From JACVRN01 sp035276685 (GTDB lineage Bacteria > Acidobacteriota > Blastocatellia > Pyrinomonadales > Pyrinomonadaceae), in NCBI GenBank assembly GCA_035276685.1, contig DATELK010000165.1, forward strand, positions 1 to 64,000: a stretch of 64,000 bases of DNA, in the 5' to 3' direction. Under the pieces are notes generated by a model that was not told the origin of the DNA, did no database searches, and worked only from the letters and a program-made list of their open reading frames with translations. This document shows positions 1 to 8,519 of the stretch, one piece after another (position 1 is the stretch's first letter; each line of letters opens with the position of its first letter). The position numbers and the translations under genes were made by a program.

Positions 1-1032
1 GCGCCGCCTGAGCCGCCCCGCGCCGCTTCCGGCACGCAGGCCACTTAGGCTCAAGCAGACCGGGCCGCGCAGTCTGCGGAAGAGCTGCGCCGCACGCGCT
101 CAAGCCCGCTCGTCAGGAACATTGCGCGCGAGCATGGCATAGACATCTCTCAGCTTGAAGGCACAGGGATGAGCGGGCGCGTCACGAAGAACGACATTCT
201 GAGCTACATAGAGTCGGGCGCGGCCATGTCGCCGCAACAGGCTATGCAGGCGGGGCAGGCGGGTCAAGGGGCACAGGGCGTGCAGTCGCCGCCGCCTGTT
301 CAGGCTCCGCCTTCGGTGCAGCCCTCTGCGGAAGACCGCGTCGAGCCGATGACGGTCATGCGCAAGAAGATAGCCGAGCACATGGTCTTGTCTCGACGCA
401 CTTCGGCTCACGTAACGACCGTGTACGAGATAGACATGACTCGTGTCTCGCGCCTCAGAGACCAGCACAAGAATGCTTTCTTCGAGCGCTACGGGACGAA
501 GCTCACCTACATGCCATTCATCTTTCAGGCCATCACCAGCGCGATTCGCAAGTTTCCCGTCTTCAACGCGCAGGTCTCCGGCGACCAGATTATCTACAAG
601 CGCGACATCAATCTTGGGATGGCAGTGGCGCTGGACTGGGGCCTGATTGTGCCCGTCATCAAGCGGGCCGACGACCTCTCTATCTCGGGGCTTGCGCGTG
701 CGGCCAACGACCTTGCAGACCGCGCACGCACCAAGCAACTGAAGCCGGACGAGGTGGCGGGCGGAACCTTCACCATCACCAACCCCGGCGTCTTCGGCGG
801 GCTCTTCGGCACGCCCATCATCAACCAGCCGCAGGTGGCCATCCTCGGCGTCGGCGCGATAGAGAAGCGCGCCAAGGTGGTGACGAGCCCCGAAGGCGAC
901 GACTACATAGCGATTCGCCACATGGCCTACTTCGCGCTGACCTTCGACCACCGCATCATTGACGGCTCCGACGCAGAGAAGTTCCTCGGCTACGTCAAAG
1001 AGCTGCTCGAAGCGGCGCAATTCCAGGTCTGA
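1..1032 (+). CDS. 2-oxo acid dehydrogenase E2 (lipoyl acyltransferase), partial, in-frame stop
   Basis: 3' part of a dihydrolipoamide acyltransferase, the E2 core of a pyruvate or branched-chain 2-oxo acid dehydrogenase; the lipoyl domain lies outside the window. Visible are a Pro/Ala-rich linker (from base 1), a peripheral subunit-binding domain (about 110-220, RTRSSPLVRNIAREHGI through GRVTKNDIL), a second Ala/Gln/Pro linker and the catalytic domain ending in DHRIIDG, the family's active-site His/Asp signature. Codon 46-48 is TAG in the frame of the linker, and no ATG, GTG or TTG follows until ATG 169, which would cut the subunit-binding domain. The frame upstream of the TAG still reads as linker, so this is a nonsense mutation, a sequencing error or readthrough. 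E2 versus another E2 paralogue (acetyl, branched-chain) cannot be decided. Confidence 0.88.
46..48 (+). other. In-frame TAG inside the E2 linker
   Basis: Frame 1 reads a Pro/Ala-rich linker from base 1 to 45, a TAG at 46-48, then more linker and an intact subunit-binding domain. The other two forward frames do not read as linker (one has a stop at 9-11), so a simple frameshift does not remove the stop. Confidence 0.85.
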
Positions 1033-1042
1033 GGGTAAAGAG

Positions 1043-1130
1043 ATTCAAACAGGATGGACAGGATAAGCAGGATAAAGAAAAGAGAACTCTTCTTCTTTTA
1101 TCCTGTCTATCCTGTTCATCCCTGTTAATT
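1043..1130. repeat. Palindromic repeat family A, copy 1
   Basis: Imperfect inverted repeat whose left arm contains AGGATGGACAGGATAAGCAG and whose right arm returns TTATCCTGTC...CATCCCTGTTAAT. The same sequence recurs at about 4981, 50191, 53150 and 60184. It fills the gap between the E2 gene and the next membrane-protein gene and ends only 8 bases before that start codon, leaving no normal ribosome-binding site. Confidence 0.9.
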
Positions 1131-1138
1131 GCTTTCTT

Positions 1139-2008
1139 ATGGCGGTCGCAAGACAATCAGCGTGGAAGACGGAGCTTGACGATTTGATGCGTGGCGTGGC
1201 CGGGGCATTTCTTTTCGGCGCGCCCTTTCTTTACACGATGGAGGTCTGGTGGAAGGGAAACTTCACGTCGCCTCCGCACATGCTGATTGTCCTCTGCATA
1301 GCCTACGTGGCGCTCATCCTGCTTAACCTGCGCGGCGGCTTTCGCTCCGAAGGCGCTCGCACCTGGCCGCGAATCTTCACGGACAGCGTGGAAGCACTTG
1401 CTCTGGCCTTTCTCTGCGCCACCTTCAGCCTTGTCCTGATGGGAATCATCAATCTCAACACGGGACTCGAAGCGATGATGGGGCGAATCATCATGGAGGC
1501 GCTGCCCTTCAGCATAGGCGTAGGCATAGCCAACAACGTTCTCCTGCGTGCAGGAGACGATAACGGCTCGTCCGGGGACGCGGCCGAGCATCAGTGGCAC
1601 GACCACGCTTGGCGGGGAACGCTCTCGGACGCTGGCGCGACCGTGCTGGGCGCTGTGATTGTTTCCGCTTCTATCGCACCTACGGACGAGATTCCCATGA
1701 TAGCGGGCGCGCTCTCGCCGCTGAGACTGATTCTCATCATCTTCAGTTCTCTCTTTCTCTCATACATCATAGTCTTCGAGGCCAACTTCGGCGCGCAGAA
1801 GATGCGGCGCTCGCAGCCGGGCCTTTTCCAGAGCCCCATCAGCGAGACCTTTGCCTCCTATATCATCTCGCTCATGATAGCCTTCTCCATGCTCTGGGTC
1901 TTCCAGTTGATTCGAATGGAAGACCCCTTCAGCCAGTGGATAAGCTACACGATTGTGCTCGGGTTTCCCGCCACGCTCGGCGGCGCAGCAGGGAGGCTGG
2001 CACTGTGA
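1139..2008 (+). CDS. TIGR02587/DUF2391-type integral membrane protein
   Basis: Predicted 289-residue inner-membrane protein with about seven hydrophobic segments spread from residue 20 to the C-terminus and a His/Asp-rich loop in the middle (around residues 140-160). The N-terminal pattern (RGVAGAFLFGAPFLYTMEVWW) matches my recollection of the TIGR02587 family, whose function is unknown. It overlaps the next gene by four bases (GTGA), and members of these two families are typically paired. The ATG directly follows a palindromic repeat, so translation initiation here may depend on upstream ribosomes or the start may be weak. Function unknown. Confidence 0.75.
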   Translation: MAVARQSAWKTELDDLMRGVAGAFLFGAPFLYTMEVWWKGNFTSPPHMLIVLCIAYVALILLNLRGGFRSEGARTWPRIFTDSVEALALAFLCATFSLVLMGIINLNTGLEAMMGRIIMEALPFSIGVGIANNVLLRAGDDNGSSGDAAEHQWHDHAWRGTLSDAGATVLGAVIVSASIAPTDEIPMIAGALSPLRLILIIFSSLFLSYIIVFEANFGAQKMRRSQPGLFQSPISETFASYIISLMIAFSMLWVFQLIRMEDPFSQWISYTIVLGFPATLGGAAGRLAL

Positions 2009-2400
2009 CGAAGAAGAAAGCGGCCAGCACAAACACGCCCCGCACCTCTGCCGAGTGGGTGTCGCTCGTTATCTCTATCCTGCTGCTGGCGGGAGTCGTC
2101 GGCACTGTCGCGGCGCTCTGGCTAGGCTCCTCCAACTCTCCTGCGCGCTTTCGCGTAGAGCGCGGCACCCCGCGCAATGAAGCCGGTCACTACTACCTGC
2201 CTATTAAAGTCACCAACGAAGGCGACACTACGGGCGCGCAGGTCACGGTCGAAGGAAAGCTCAAGGTCAGCGAGAATGAAGAGACAGCTTCCACGACCTT
2301 TGATTTCATCCCCGCGCGCTCGACCGCCGAAGGCATACTCATCTTCGTCTCCGAGCCCGGCTCTGCGGAGGTGCGCGTCATCAGCTACCAGCAGCCCTGA
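2005..2400 (+). CDS. TIGR02588-type conserved membrane-anchored protein
   Basis: 131-residue protein starting at GTG 2005, overlapping the previous stop by four bases, so the two are translationally coupled. One transmembrane segment lies at about residues 16-38, preceded by a Lys-rich cytoplasmic tail (TKKKAAS). The rest (about 45-131) looks like a small beta-sandwich domain outside the membrane (LPIKVTNEGDTTGAQVTVEG). This matches the partner of TIGR02587 proteins (TIGR02588). Longer upstream reading of this frame runs through the neighbour and is not used. Function unknown. Confidence 0.75.
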   Translation: MTKKKAASTNTPRTSAEWVSLVISILLLAGVVGTVAALWLGSSNSPARFRVERGTPRNEAGHYYLPIKVTNEGDTTGAQVTVEGKLKVSENEETASTTFDFIPARSTAEGILIFVSEPGSAEVRVISYQQP

Positions 2401-2729
2401 GCGGGGGCGAAAGATTGCCGTCGGGTTATAATTTGATAATGATTGAATGACTCGAACGCTTTTGGCTTATGTCCTGCTTGACTTCGCTCCGTGGTTTATT
2501 AGAATCTCGCCTTTTAGTTAACTGGTTTCAAAAGCATCTCCTCGCGCCGAAGCCATTTATCGAAACACAGGCTACGTGGCTTGTTCTTATCAACCCGGCA
2601 GAGTCCATCGCTCTTCTCAAGTTGCGGGAGGCGCGGACGAGCCAAAAATTCAACCGAGACGCGGGTCGCCTGAGCGCTCATGGAAAGTCCTTAGCGCTCC
2701 CCGGCAGCTTCTCGCAGACGGAGCTAAAT
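2401..2729. other. Intergenic gap, no gene recognised
   Basis: About 330 bases with an A+T-richer patch near 2424-2445 (TATAATTTGATAAT) that could hold a -10 element for the OmpA-like gene downstream. I see no convincing -35 partner and no RNA gene. An open frame runs through from 2469 but lacks the character of coding sequence before the signal peptide. Confidence 0.4.
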
Positions 2730-3779
2730 ATGAGTGTCACAAGATTCAGGATTCTTTCTATTCTAACGCTTGCCGTCGTCTTCTCGTTCGGGGCCGTCTC
2801 GACGGCGCTCGCGCAGGGCGGTGGTGTTGACCAGACCCGAACGCGCACGGTCTCCAACGGCCAGAAGATGAAGATTAAGGGAACGGTCGTGCGCCGCGAC
2901 GCGGACACTTTCACCATCCGCGACATGAACGGCATGGACACCGTTGTCCTTCTAACAGACAGAACCAGCGTCAAGACCAAGGGCGGCTTTCTACGCTCCG
3001 GCACCAACTACGGCACGACGCAGATTCTTCGCGGCCTCAACATTGAAGTCGAGGGTCGCGGCGACGCCACGGGCCAGCTTGTGGCAGAGAAGGTTCGCTT
3101 CAACGAGTCAGACCTGCGCGTCGCCCAGACTGTAGAGTCACGCGTCAATCCTGTGGAGAACAGAGTTGGCGAGACAGAGCAGAGAGTAAGCCAGGTAGAG
3201 CAGAACGCTCAACGCATGAGCGGGCAGATTGACGAGTTGGCCGCAGTATCCAATGCCGCCAAGGGTGGAGCCAAGGCCGCGCAGGAGACTGCCGATGCTG
3301 CCGTCGCTGGCGTCAATGCTACCAACGAGCGCATCTCCGCTCTTGATGACTACGTGCCGCAGGAGACCGCAGCCATACTGTTCCGCACGGGCAGCGCAGT
3401 CTTAAACGCGCAGGCCAAGGGACAGCTGGACGACATCGCGCGCAAGGCCGAATCGGCCAGAGGCTACGTGATAGAGATTTCCGGCTACACAGACTCTTCC
3501 GGCTCTGTCGCCACGAATCGCCGCCTGAGCCAGCAGAGGGCAGACGCGGTTGTTCGCTACCTTGTAGAGAATCACAACATCCCTCTTCGCCGCATCATCA
3601 CTCCCTTCGGGTACGGCGAGGCCAAGGCTGTTTCCGATAACCGCACGCGACAGGGACGCGCGGAGAACCGTCGCGTTGAAGTGAAGATTCTGGTCAATCG
3701 CGGATTGACGCAGCCCTCCCCCACAATCAACACTCCAAGCACAACAAGCCAGACTTCTCAGCAAGACCCTGGGCTCTAA
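2730..3779 (+). CDS. Exported OmpA-domain protein with coiled coil
   Basis: 349 residues from ATG 2730, chosen because it begins a clear signal peptide (MSVTRFRILSILTLAVVF ... ALAQ) and is preceded by CGGAG. After cleavage near residue 29 there is a small beta-rich domain (about 40-115), a heptad-like Glu/Gln/Val coiled coil (about 120-195, repeated VEQRVSQVEQ patterns) and a C-terminal OmpA/MotB-type peptidoglycan-binding domain (about 225-330, with ISGYTDSSGS and NRRLSQQRADAV). It probably sits in the periplasm or outer membrane and ties the envelope to peptidoglycan. There is no beta-barrel domain, so it is not a porin. Confidence 0.9.
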   Translation: MSVTRFRILSILTLAVVFSFGAVSTALAQGGGVDQTRTRTVSNGQKMKIKGTVVRRDADTFTIRDMNGMDTVVLLTDRTSVKTKGGFLRSGTNYGTTQILRGLNIEVEGRGDATGQLVAEKVRFNESDLRVAQTVESRVNPVENRVGETEQRVSQVEQNAQRMSGQIDELAAVSNAAKGGAKAAQETADAAVAGVNATNERISALDDYVPQETAAILFRTGSAVLNAQAKGQLDDIARKAESARGYVIEISGYTDSSGSVATNRRLSQQRADAVVRYLVENHNIPLRRIITPFGYGEAKAVSDNRTRQGRAENRRVEVKILVNRGLTQPSPTINTPSTTSQTSQQDPGL

Positions 3780-3901
3780 GCTCTACGGGGAAGCAAGCGC
3801 ACGCGCCCGAGGCGGCAATAAGGATTATGACTTTGCCGCCTCGGCGCGCTCTGCGCGTCAAGGTGCCGTCGAGAATTAACAGCTTGATTAAATCCTTTCT
3901 G

Positions 3902-4975
3902 ATGAAAATAGGAAATCGTTTCGTCGCTTCGCTCTTTCTGCTAGGGCTCTCGCTTCTTCTGTGGGCCAGCCCTGCGAGCGCGCAGGACAACCTGCCGCCT
4001 CCTCCGCCAGCGCCCACGCCTAAGCCCACGCCATACGTCCCTAAAGACAGCGACTACGACGTGGTGCGCGTCACCTCCAATCTTGTCGTAGTGCCCGTCT
4101 CCGTGACGAACGCCGCCGGAGAGCCCGTGCTTGGGATAAGCCTCAAGGAGTTTCGGCTTGAGGAAGAGGGACGCGCGCAGGAGATAACGCAGCTCGGCGA
4201 CCCCGAGCAGGTGCCGCTTGACATAGCCATCCTGCTGGACGTGTCGCTGACGGTTGACGCCCGTTTTGATTTCGAGAAAGAGGCCGCGGCCCGCTTCATC
4301 AAGCTGGTGATGAAGCCCGGCGACCGCGCCACGCTCTTTGCCATAGACACTACGCCGCGACTGCTGCTTGCGCGCGAGACTGCCGAGCGTGCGGCCCTCA
4401 GGCTCTTATCGGTTCCGCCCGCGAAGATGGCCACGGCCTTCTATGACACAGTGCTGGACGCGGCGCAGTACCTTGCGAAGAATGCGCCCGCGCAGCGAAG
4501 GCGCGTCATCGTGGTCATTTCAGATGGCGAGGATACATACAGCGAGAAGATTAAAGCTGCCATAGGAGCCACGCCGCAGGAGCGGGACTCCGTCAGGATG
4601 GAAGACAGGCTCAGGATTCACCAGCGCATATTGCAGCAAGTCCAGCGAGAGGTTCAGCGCGCCGAGGCCACCTTCTACTCCATCAACCCGAGCGGCAAGG
4701 CGCTTAACCTCAACGTCATCAGCAAGCGCGCACAGGAAGGCATGGAGCAGATTTCGCTCGCCACCGGCGGCAACTCCTTCGTCCCCGAAAGAGTGGAAGA
4801 CCTGGACGGCGTGTTCCGCCAGATAGCCGCAGAGCTTCGCTCGCAGTACCTTCTTCAATACTACTCGAACGACCAATCGCAGAGCACAAACTTCCGGCGC
4901 ATACGCGTCACACTGCCCGCGCGCACAGACCTGCGCGTCCGCGCACGACAAGGCTATTATCCGAAGAGCAAGTAA
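3902..4975 (+). CDS. VWA-domain exported protein, acidobacterial VWFA-related type
   Basis: 357 residues from ATG 3902, which starts a signal peptide (MKIGNRFVASLFLLGLSLLL ... ASAQ); an upstream in-frame ATG at 3827 would bury it. A Pro-rich spacer (about 30-45) precedes a domain reading VRVTSNLVVVPVSVTNAAG and a von Willebrand A domain with MIDAS-like DVSLT. This arrangement is the VWFA-related family (TIGR03436) expanded in Acidobacteria and is the best taxonomic marker in the window. Likely secreted or periplasmic; ligand unknown. Confidence 0.92.
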   Translation: MKIGNRFVASLFLLGLSLLLWASPASAQDNLPPPPPAPTPKPTPYVPKDSDYDVVRVTSNLVVVPVSVTNAAGEPVLGISLKEFRLEEEGRAQEITQLGDPEQVPLDIAILLDVSLTVDARFDFEKEAAARFIKLVMKPGDRATLFAIDTTPRLLLARETAERAALRLLSVPPAKMATAFYDTVLDAAQYLAKNAPAQRRRVIVVISDGEDTYSEKIKAAIGATPQERDSVRMEDRLRIHQRILQQVQREVQRAEATFYSINPSGKALNLNVISKRAQEGMEQISLATGGNSFVPERVEDLDGVFRQIAAELRSQYLLQYYSNDQSQSTNFRRIRVTLPARTDLRVRARQGYYPKSK

Positions 4976-4980
4976 AGACG

Positions 4981-5068
4981 GATTCAAACAGGGATAGACA
5001 GGATAAGCAGGATAAAAGAGAAGCTATTTCTTCTTTATCCTGTTCATCCTGTCCATCCCTGTTAATTT
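4981..5068. repeat. Palindromic repeat family A, copy 2
   Basis: Begins GATTCAAACAGGGATAGACA and returns TTTATCCTGTTCATCCTGTC and CATCCCTGTTAAT. It lies between two convergent genes, where the hairpin could also end transcription from both sides. Confidence 0.9.
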
Positions 5069-5080
5069 TTCTGTCTTGCC

Positions 5081-5605
5081 TCAGCGCGATTGCATATCCA
5101 CCAGCACGTCCGTCAGGCGGTTCATCACGTCCAGCAGGCTTCGTCCGGCCTGGTCGTAGCGGCTGGCTGAGACTGAGTCTTCGGCCTGCGCCGCGCTCGC
5201 GGCCACGCCCAGCAGCTTCGTGTAGTAGGGCCGCAGCTCGCTCGATGAGCTAAAGGTCGTCTCAAGCTCGTCCATCTGCACGCGGTAGTTATGGAAAGCC
5301 TCGCGCAGCTTGGCTTTGTTGCGCTGTAGCGTGTCGGCTACTGCGGCCGACTGCTGCGCCTGCGCTTCGTTGGCGGCCAGGTCTTTCGAGATGGGCCCGT
5401 AGAGATACAGAAATCTGCCTATGGACTTAATCTGCTCGGCCACGCGCGTGACGACAGTCGCGGACGAAACAGCCGGGCCCTGCGTGCGAGTCGAAGCCGG
5501 GCGCGTTCTTCTGCCGCTGGTCGTTCGCCTGCGCGTCTGCCCGTACACGCTTGACGCCATGAAGAGCATCAGGCAGGCCAGAGCAATCATCTGGATGCGT
5601 TTCAA
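5081..5605 (-). CDS. Exported hypothetical protein, helical
   Basis: 174 residues. The start is TTG at 5605, placed 9 bases after a perfect AGGAGG; the next ATG is five codons further in. A signal peptide (MKRIQMIALACLMLFMASSVYG) is followed by a basic Arg/Thr-rich stretch and a mostly helical domain rich in Ala, Gln and Glu. No catalytic motif or known family is recognised. It is convergent with the VWA gene and divergent from lipB. Confidence 0.75.
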   Translation of the reverse strand: MKRIQMIALACLMLFMASSVYGQTRRRTTSGRRTRPASTRTQGPAVSSATVVTRVAEQIKSIGRFLYLYGPISKDLAANEAQAQQSAAVADTLQRNKAKLREAFHNYRVQMDELETTFSSSSELRPYYTKLLGVAASAAQAEDSVSASRYDQAGRSLLDVMNRLTDVLVDMQSR

Positions 5606-5822
5606 AAGGGTAAGCCTCCTTGAGTTGTCTGCCCCCTATAGGGAAGACGTTCGCTTTCATCTTCAGGGAGAGACACGGGTTCGCTTGCCTCTCAAGCTAA
5701 GACGCCTGACGGCTGGCAGTCAAGCCGCCAGCGCGCCTCTATCACACACAACGGATTCGTCGCGCGAGTCTCTCTCCTGTTACAATAGACCGAAACAGCA
5801 ATCAAAGCTTTCGGACTGGCAG

Positions 5823-6518
5823 ATGAGAGAGAGACTTTTAAGAGTCAAACGGCTCGGGCGCGTGGAGTACGGCGCGGCGCTCAGTTTGCAGAAGGAGACG
5901 GAGCGCGCCGTCTTAAACCGCGAGCAGCCTGACACGCTTCTGCTGCTTGAGCACCCGCACACGCTCACGCTGGGCCGGGGCGCTGGGCCGGAGCGCATCA
6001 CTACTCCGCAGACCATTCTGGAAGAGCGCGGCGTCACAGTCTTCGAGACCAATCGCGGCGGCAAAGCCACCTATCACGGGCTAGGGCAGATAGTCGGCTA
6101 TCCAATCATCAACCTGAGCCCGGACAGGGAGGACGTGCATCGCTACGTGCGCGACCTGGAAGAGGCGCTGATTCGCGCCCTCTCGGACTTCCACATAGAA
6201 TGCTTTCGCATAAAGGGCCTGACCGGCGTTCACACTTCGGAAGGTAAAGTCGCGGCCATAGGCGTTCACATAGCCCGCTGGGTGACTACGCACGGCTTCG
6301 CGCTCAACGTCAACACAGACCTCAGCTACTTCAATCTCATCATCGCCTGCGAGGGCGAGCCCGTCACCTCCATGCAGAGGATTCTGGGCCGCGAGATTGA
6401 CATGAGTGAGGTCGAAGACCGCATCATCGCCCGCTTCGCGGAGGTTTTCGAGCTGACGATTGAAGCGGAAGAGGAAGCGAAAACGCACGCCCCTGTTCAG
6501 GCGGCAATCAACTCCTGA
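5823..6518 (+). CDS. lipB: Lipoyl(octanoyl) transferase
   Basis: 231 residues. Transfers octanoate from acyl-carrier protein to lipoyl domains of 2-oxo acid dehydrogenases and GcvH. Signatures seen: RGGKATYHGLGQ (about 78-89), GKVAAIGVH with the conserved Lys142, and FNLIIACEG with the acyl-accepting Cys176. ATG 5823 gives the normal family length; the longer open frame from 5421 is non-coding. The next gene starts 11 bases downstream, and lipA follows it, so the three probably form one transcription unit making the cofactor used by the E2 enzyme at the window start. Confidence 0.95.
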   Translation: MRERLLRVKRLGRVEYGAALSLQKETERAVLNREQPDTLLLLEHPHTLTLGRGAGPERITTPQTILEERGVTVFETNRGGKATYHGLGQIVGYPIINLSPDREDVHRYVRDLEEALIRALSDFHIECFRIKGLTGVHTSEGKVAAIGVHIARWVTTHGFALNVNTDLSYFNLIIACEGEPVTSMQRILGREIDMSEVEDRIIARFAEVFELTIEAEEEAKTHAPVQAAINS

Positions 6519-6528
6519 ATTTATTCGC

Positions 6529-7494
6529 ATGCTGACGATTGAACAGATAAGAGAGGCTCACGAGCGCATCAAGCCTCACGTACACCGCACGCCCGTCATG
6601 ACCTCTCGCAGCTTTGACGAGGCCGTGAGCCGTGACACACCGAGGCGCGTCTTCTTCAAGTGCGAGAACCTTCAGCGCACGGGCTCTTTCAAGTTTCGTG
6701 GAGCCACGAACCGCATTCTCTCTCTGACGGATGAAGAGAGGCGGCGAGGCGTGGCCGCCTTCTCTTCCGGCAATCACGCTCAGGCAGTGGCGCTCGCAGC
6801 CCGTGAGGCAAGGGTGCGCTCAAGTATAGTCATGCCTTCGGACGCGCCTCAGAGCAAAGTTATTGCCACGCGCGGCTACGGGGCCGAAGTCATCTTTTAC
6901 GACCGCCAGAGAGAAGACCGCGAAGAGGTCGCGCGCCGCGTGGCAGAGCGCGAAGGCTCTGTGCTTGTGCCGCCCTTTGACGACTACGCGATTATGGCGG
7001 GCCAGGGCACTTGCGCCCTTGAGCTTCTGGAAGAAGCGCCCGAGCTTGATTGCATCGTGGTGCCTTGCAGCGGCGGCGGCCTCTTCGCAGGCGTCAGCAC
7101 GGCGGCGCGTGCCGTAAGTTCTGAGACGCGCTGCTTCCCCGTCGAGCCTGAGACGGCGGACGACACTCGCCAGTCATTCCGCAAGGGAGAGCGCGTAGTG
7201 ATTGCGCCGCCTCCCACCATAGCCGACGGCCTGCGAGTGGTTACGCCTGGCAGATTGACCTTTCCCATCCTGCAAAGACTTGCGACGGACGTGCTGACTG
7301 TCTCGGACGAAGAGATTACGGCAACGCTGCGCTTCATACTCTTTCGCATGAAGCTGCTGGTAGAGCCTTCCGGCGCGACTGCCGCAGCCGCAGTGCTCTC
7401 TCAAAAGCTCCCGACGGACGCCCGCCGCATAGGCGTAGTCCTCTCCGGCGGCAACGTAGACCCGGGCGTGCTGGCACAACTGCTCGCTGAATGA
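6529..7494 (+). CDS. PLP-dependent threonine/serine ammonia-lyase or serine racemase-like
   Basis: 321 residues of the fold-type II PLP family (threonine dehydratase, serine racemase, hydroxyaspartate ammonia-lyase). The PLP Schiff-base lysine is Lys55 in TGSFKFRGA; the phosphate-binding loop is PCSGGGLFAG; SSGNHAQAVA is the substrate loop. There is no C-terminal ACT-like regulatory domain, so it is not the feedback-inhibited biosynthetic IlvA. The start ATG 6529 avoids overlap with lipB. Substrate (Thr, Ser or 3-hydroxyaspartate) is not fixed by sequence. Its position between lipB and lipA looks like simple operon hitch-hiking. Confidence 0.88.
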   Translation: MLTIEQIREAHERIKPHVHRTPVMTSRSFDEAVSRDTPRRVFFKCENLQRTGSFKFRGATNRILSLTDEERRRGVAAFSSGNHAQAVALAAREARVRSSIVMPSDAPQSKVIATRGYGAEVIFYDRQREDREEVARRVAEREGSVLVPPFDDYAIMAGQGTCALELLEEAPELDCIVVPCSGGGLFAGVSTAARAVSSETRCFPVEPETADDTRQSFRKGERVVIAPPPTIADGLRVVTPGRLTFPILQRLATDVLTVSDEEITATLRFILFRMKLLVEPSGATAAAAVLSQKLPTDARRIGVVLSGGNVDPGVLAQLLAE

Positions 7495-7551
7495 ATAAAT
7501 GAATCAATGGTGATAGAATAAGCTCATCGTTAAATCCCGGAGTTAATTCAA

Positions 7552-8502
7552 GTGAGTCGTGAGTTAAGAGTTATCAATACTACGCGGACGAAGCCGCGCG
7601 TGCCCAAGCCGGAGTGGCTGAAGATTCGCCTCGGTGACCCTACCAACCAGAACCACGTGCTGAAGCTGATAGAGGGCTTGAACCTGCACACGGTCTGCCA
7701 GGAGGCGCGCTGCCCTAACATCTTCGAGTGCTGGACGGACAAGACCGCGACCTTCATGCTCGGCGGCGACATCTGCACGCGTCACTGCGGCTTCTGCGCC
7801 GTGGGCAAGGGCACGCCCGGCTCGCTCGACGCGGAAGAGCCTCGTCACGTCGCCGAAGCCGTGCGCCATCTTGGGCTGGCCCACACGGTCATCACTTCCG
7901 TTAACCGCGACGACCTGCCGGACGGAGGCGCGGCGCACTGGGCCGCTACCATACGCGAAGTCCGAGCGCTCAATCCCGGCTGCAAGGTGGAGGTGCTGAT
8001 ACCGGACTTCAATGGAGACGAAGCGGCGCTCGACACCGTTCTGGACGCGGAGCCGGACGTGCTCAATCACAACATGGAGACGATTGCGAGGCTTTACCGC
8101 CGCGTGCGTCCGGACGCCGATTACAGGCAGTCGCTGACGCTTCTTGAGCGCGCCGCGCGCCGCCGCGACCGTGAGCAAAGAGGCATGCTCACCAAGAGCG
8201 GCATCATGGTGGGCCTCGGCGAGCAGTTCGACGAAGTGGTGGAGCTGATGAAGGACTTGCGCGCCTCGTCCTGCGACATTATGACGATAGGCCAGTACCT
8301 TCAGCCCTACGAGCGAAGGCTTCCCGTCGAGAGGTTTGTGACGCCTGAGGAGTTCGCGCGCTGGCGTGAAGTCGGAATGCAGATGGGCTTTCGTCACGTT
8401 GAGTCAAGCCCTCTGACGCGTTCCTCTTATCACGCGCGCCAACAGGCGGAAGAGCCAGCCACGGACGAGAGCGTGGAAGAAAACTTAGCTTCCATACCTT
8501 AA
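7552..8502 (+). CDS. lipA: Lipoyl synthase
   Basis: 316 residues, GTG start at 7552 with GGAG upstream. Radical-SAM enzyme inserting two sulfurs into octanoyl-lipoyl domains. Both iron-sulfur clusters are visible: the N-terminal auxiliary set (Cys49, Cys54, Cys60) and the radical-SAM set C75TRHCGFC. The C-terminal SSPLTRSSYHA holds the conserved RSSY auxiliary-cluster ligand. It pairs functionally with lipB 1.7 kb upstream. Confidence 0.97.
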   Translation: MSRELRVINTTRTKPRVPKPEWLKIRLGDPTNQNHVLKLIEGLNLHTVCQEARCPNIFECWTDKTATFMLGGDICTRHCGFCAVGKGTPGSLDAEEPRHVAEAVRHLGLAHTVITSVNRDDLPDGGAAHWAATIREVRALNPGCKVEVLIPDFNGDEAALDTVLDAEPDVLNHNMETIARLYRRVRPDADYRQSLTLLERAARRRDREQRGMLTKSGIMVGLGEQFDEVVELMKDLRASSCDIMTIGQYLQPYERRLPVERFVTPEEFARWREVGMQMGFRHVESSPLTRSSYHARQQAEEPATDESVEENLASIP

Positions 8503-8519
8503 ACGAATCCTTCCTTTTT

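Noticed and set aside
2469..2729. Longer N-terminus for the OmpA-like protein
   Set aside because: It would place about 87 residues of non-coding character before a clean signal peptide and its ribosome-binding site.
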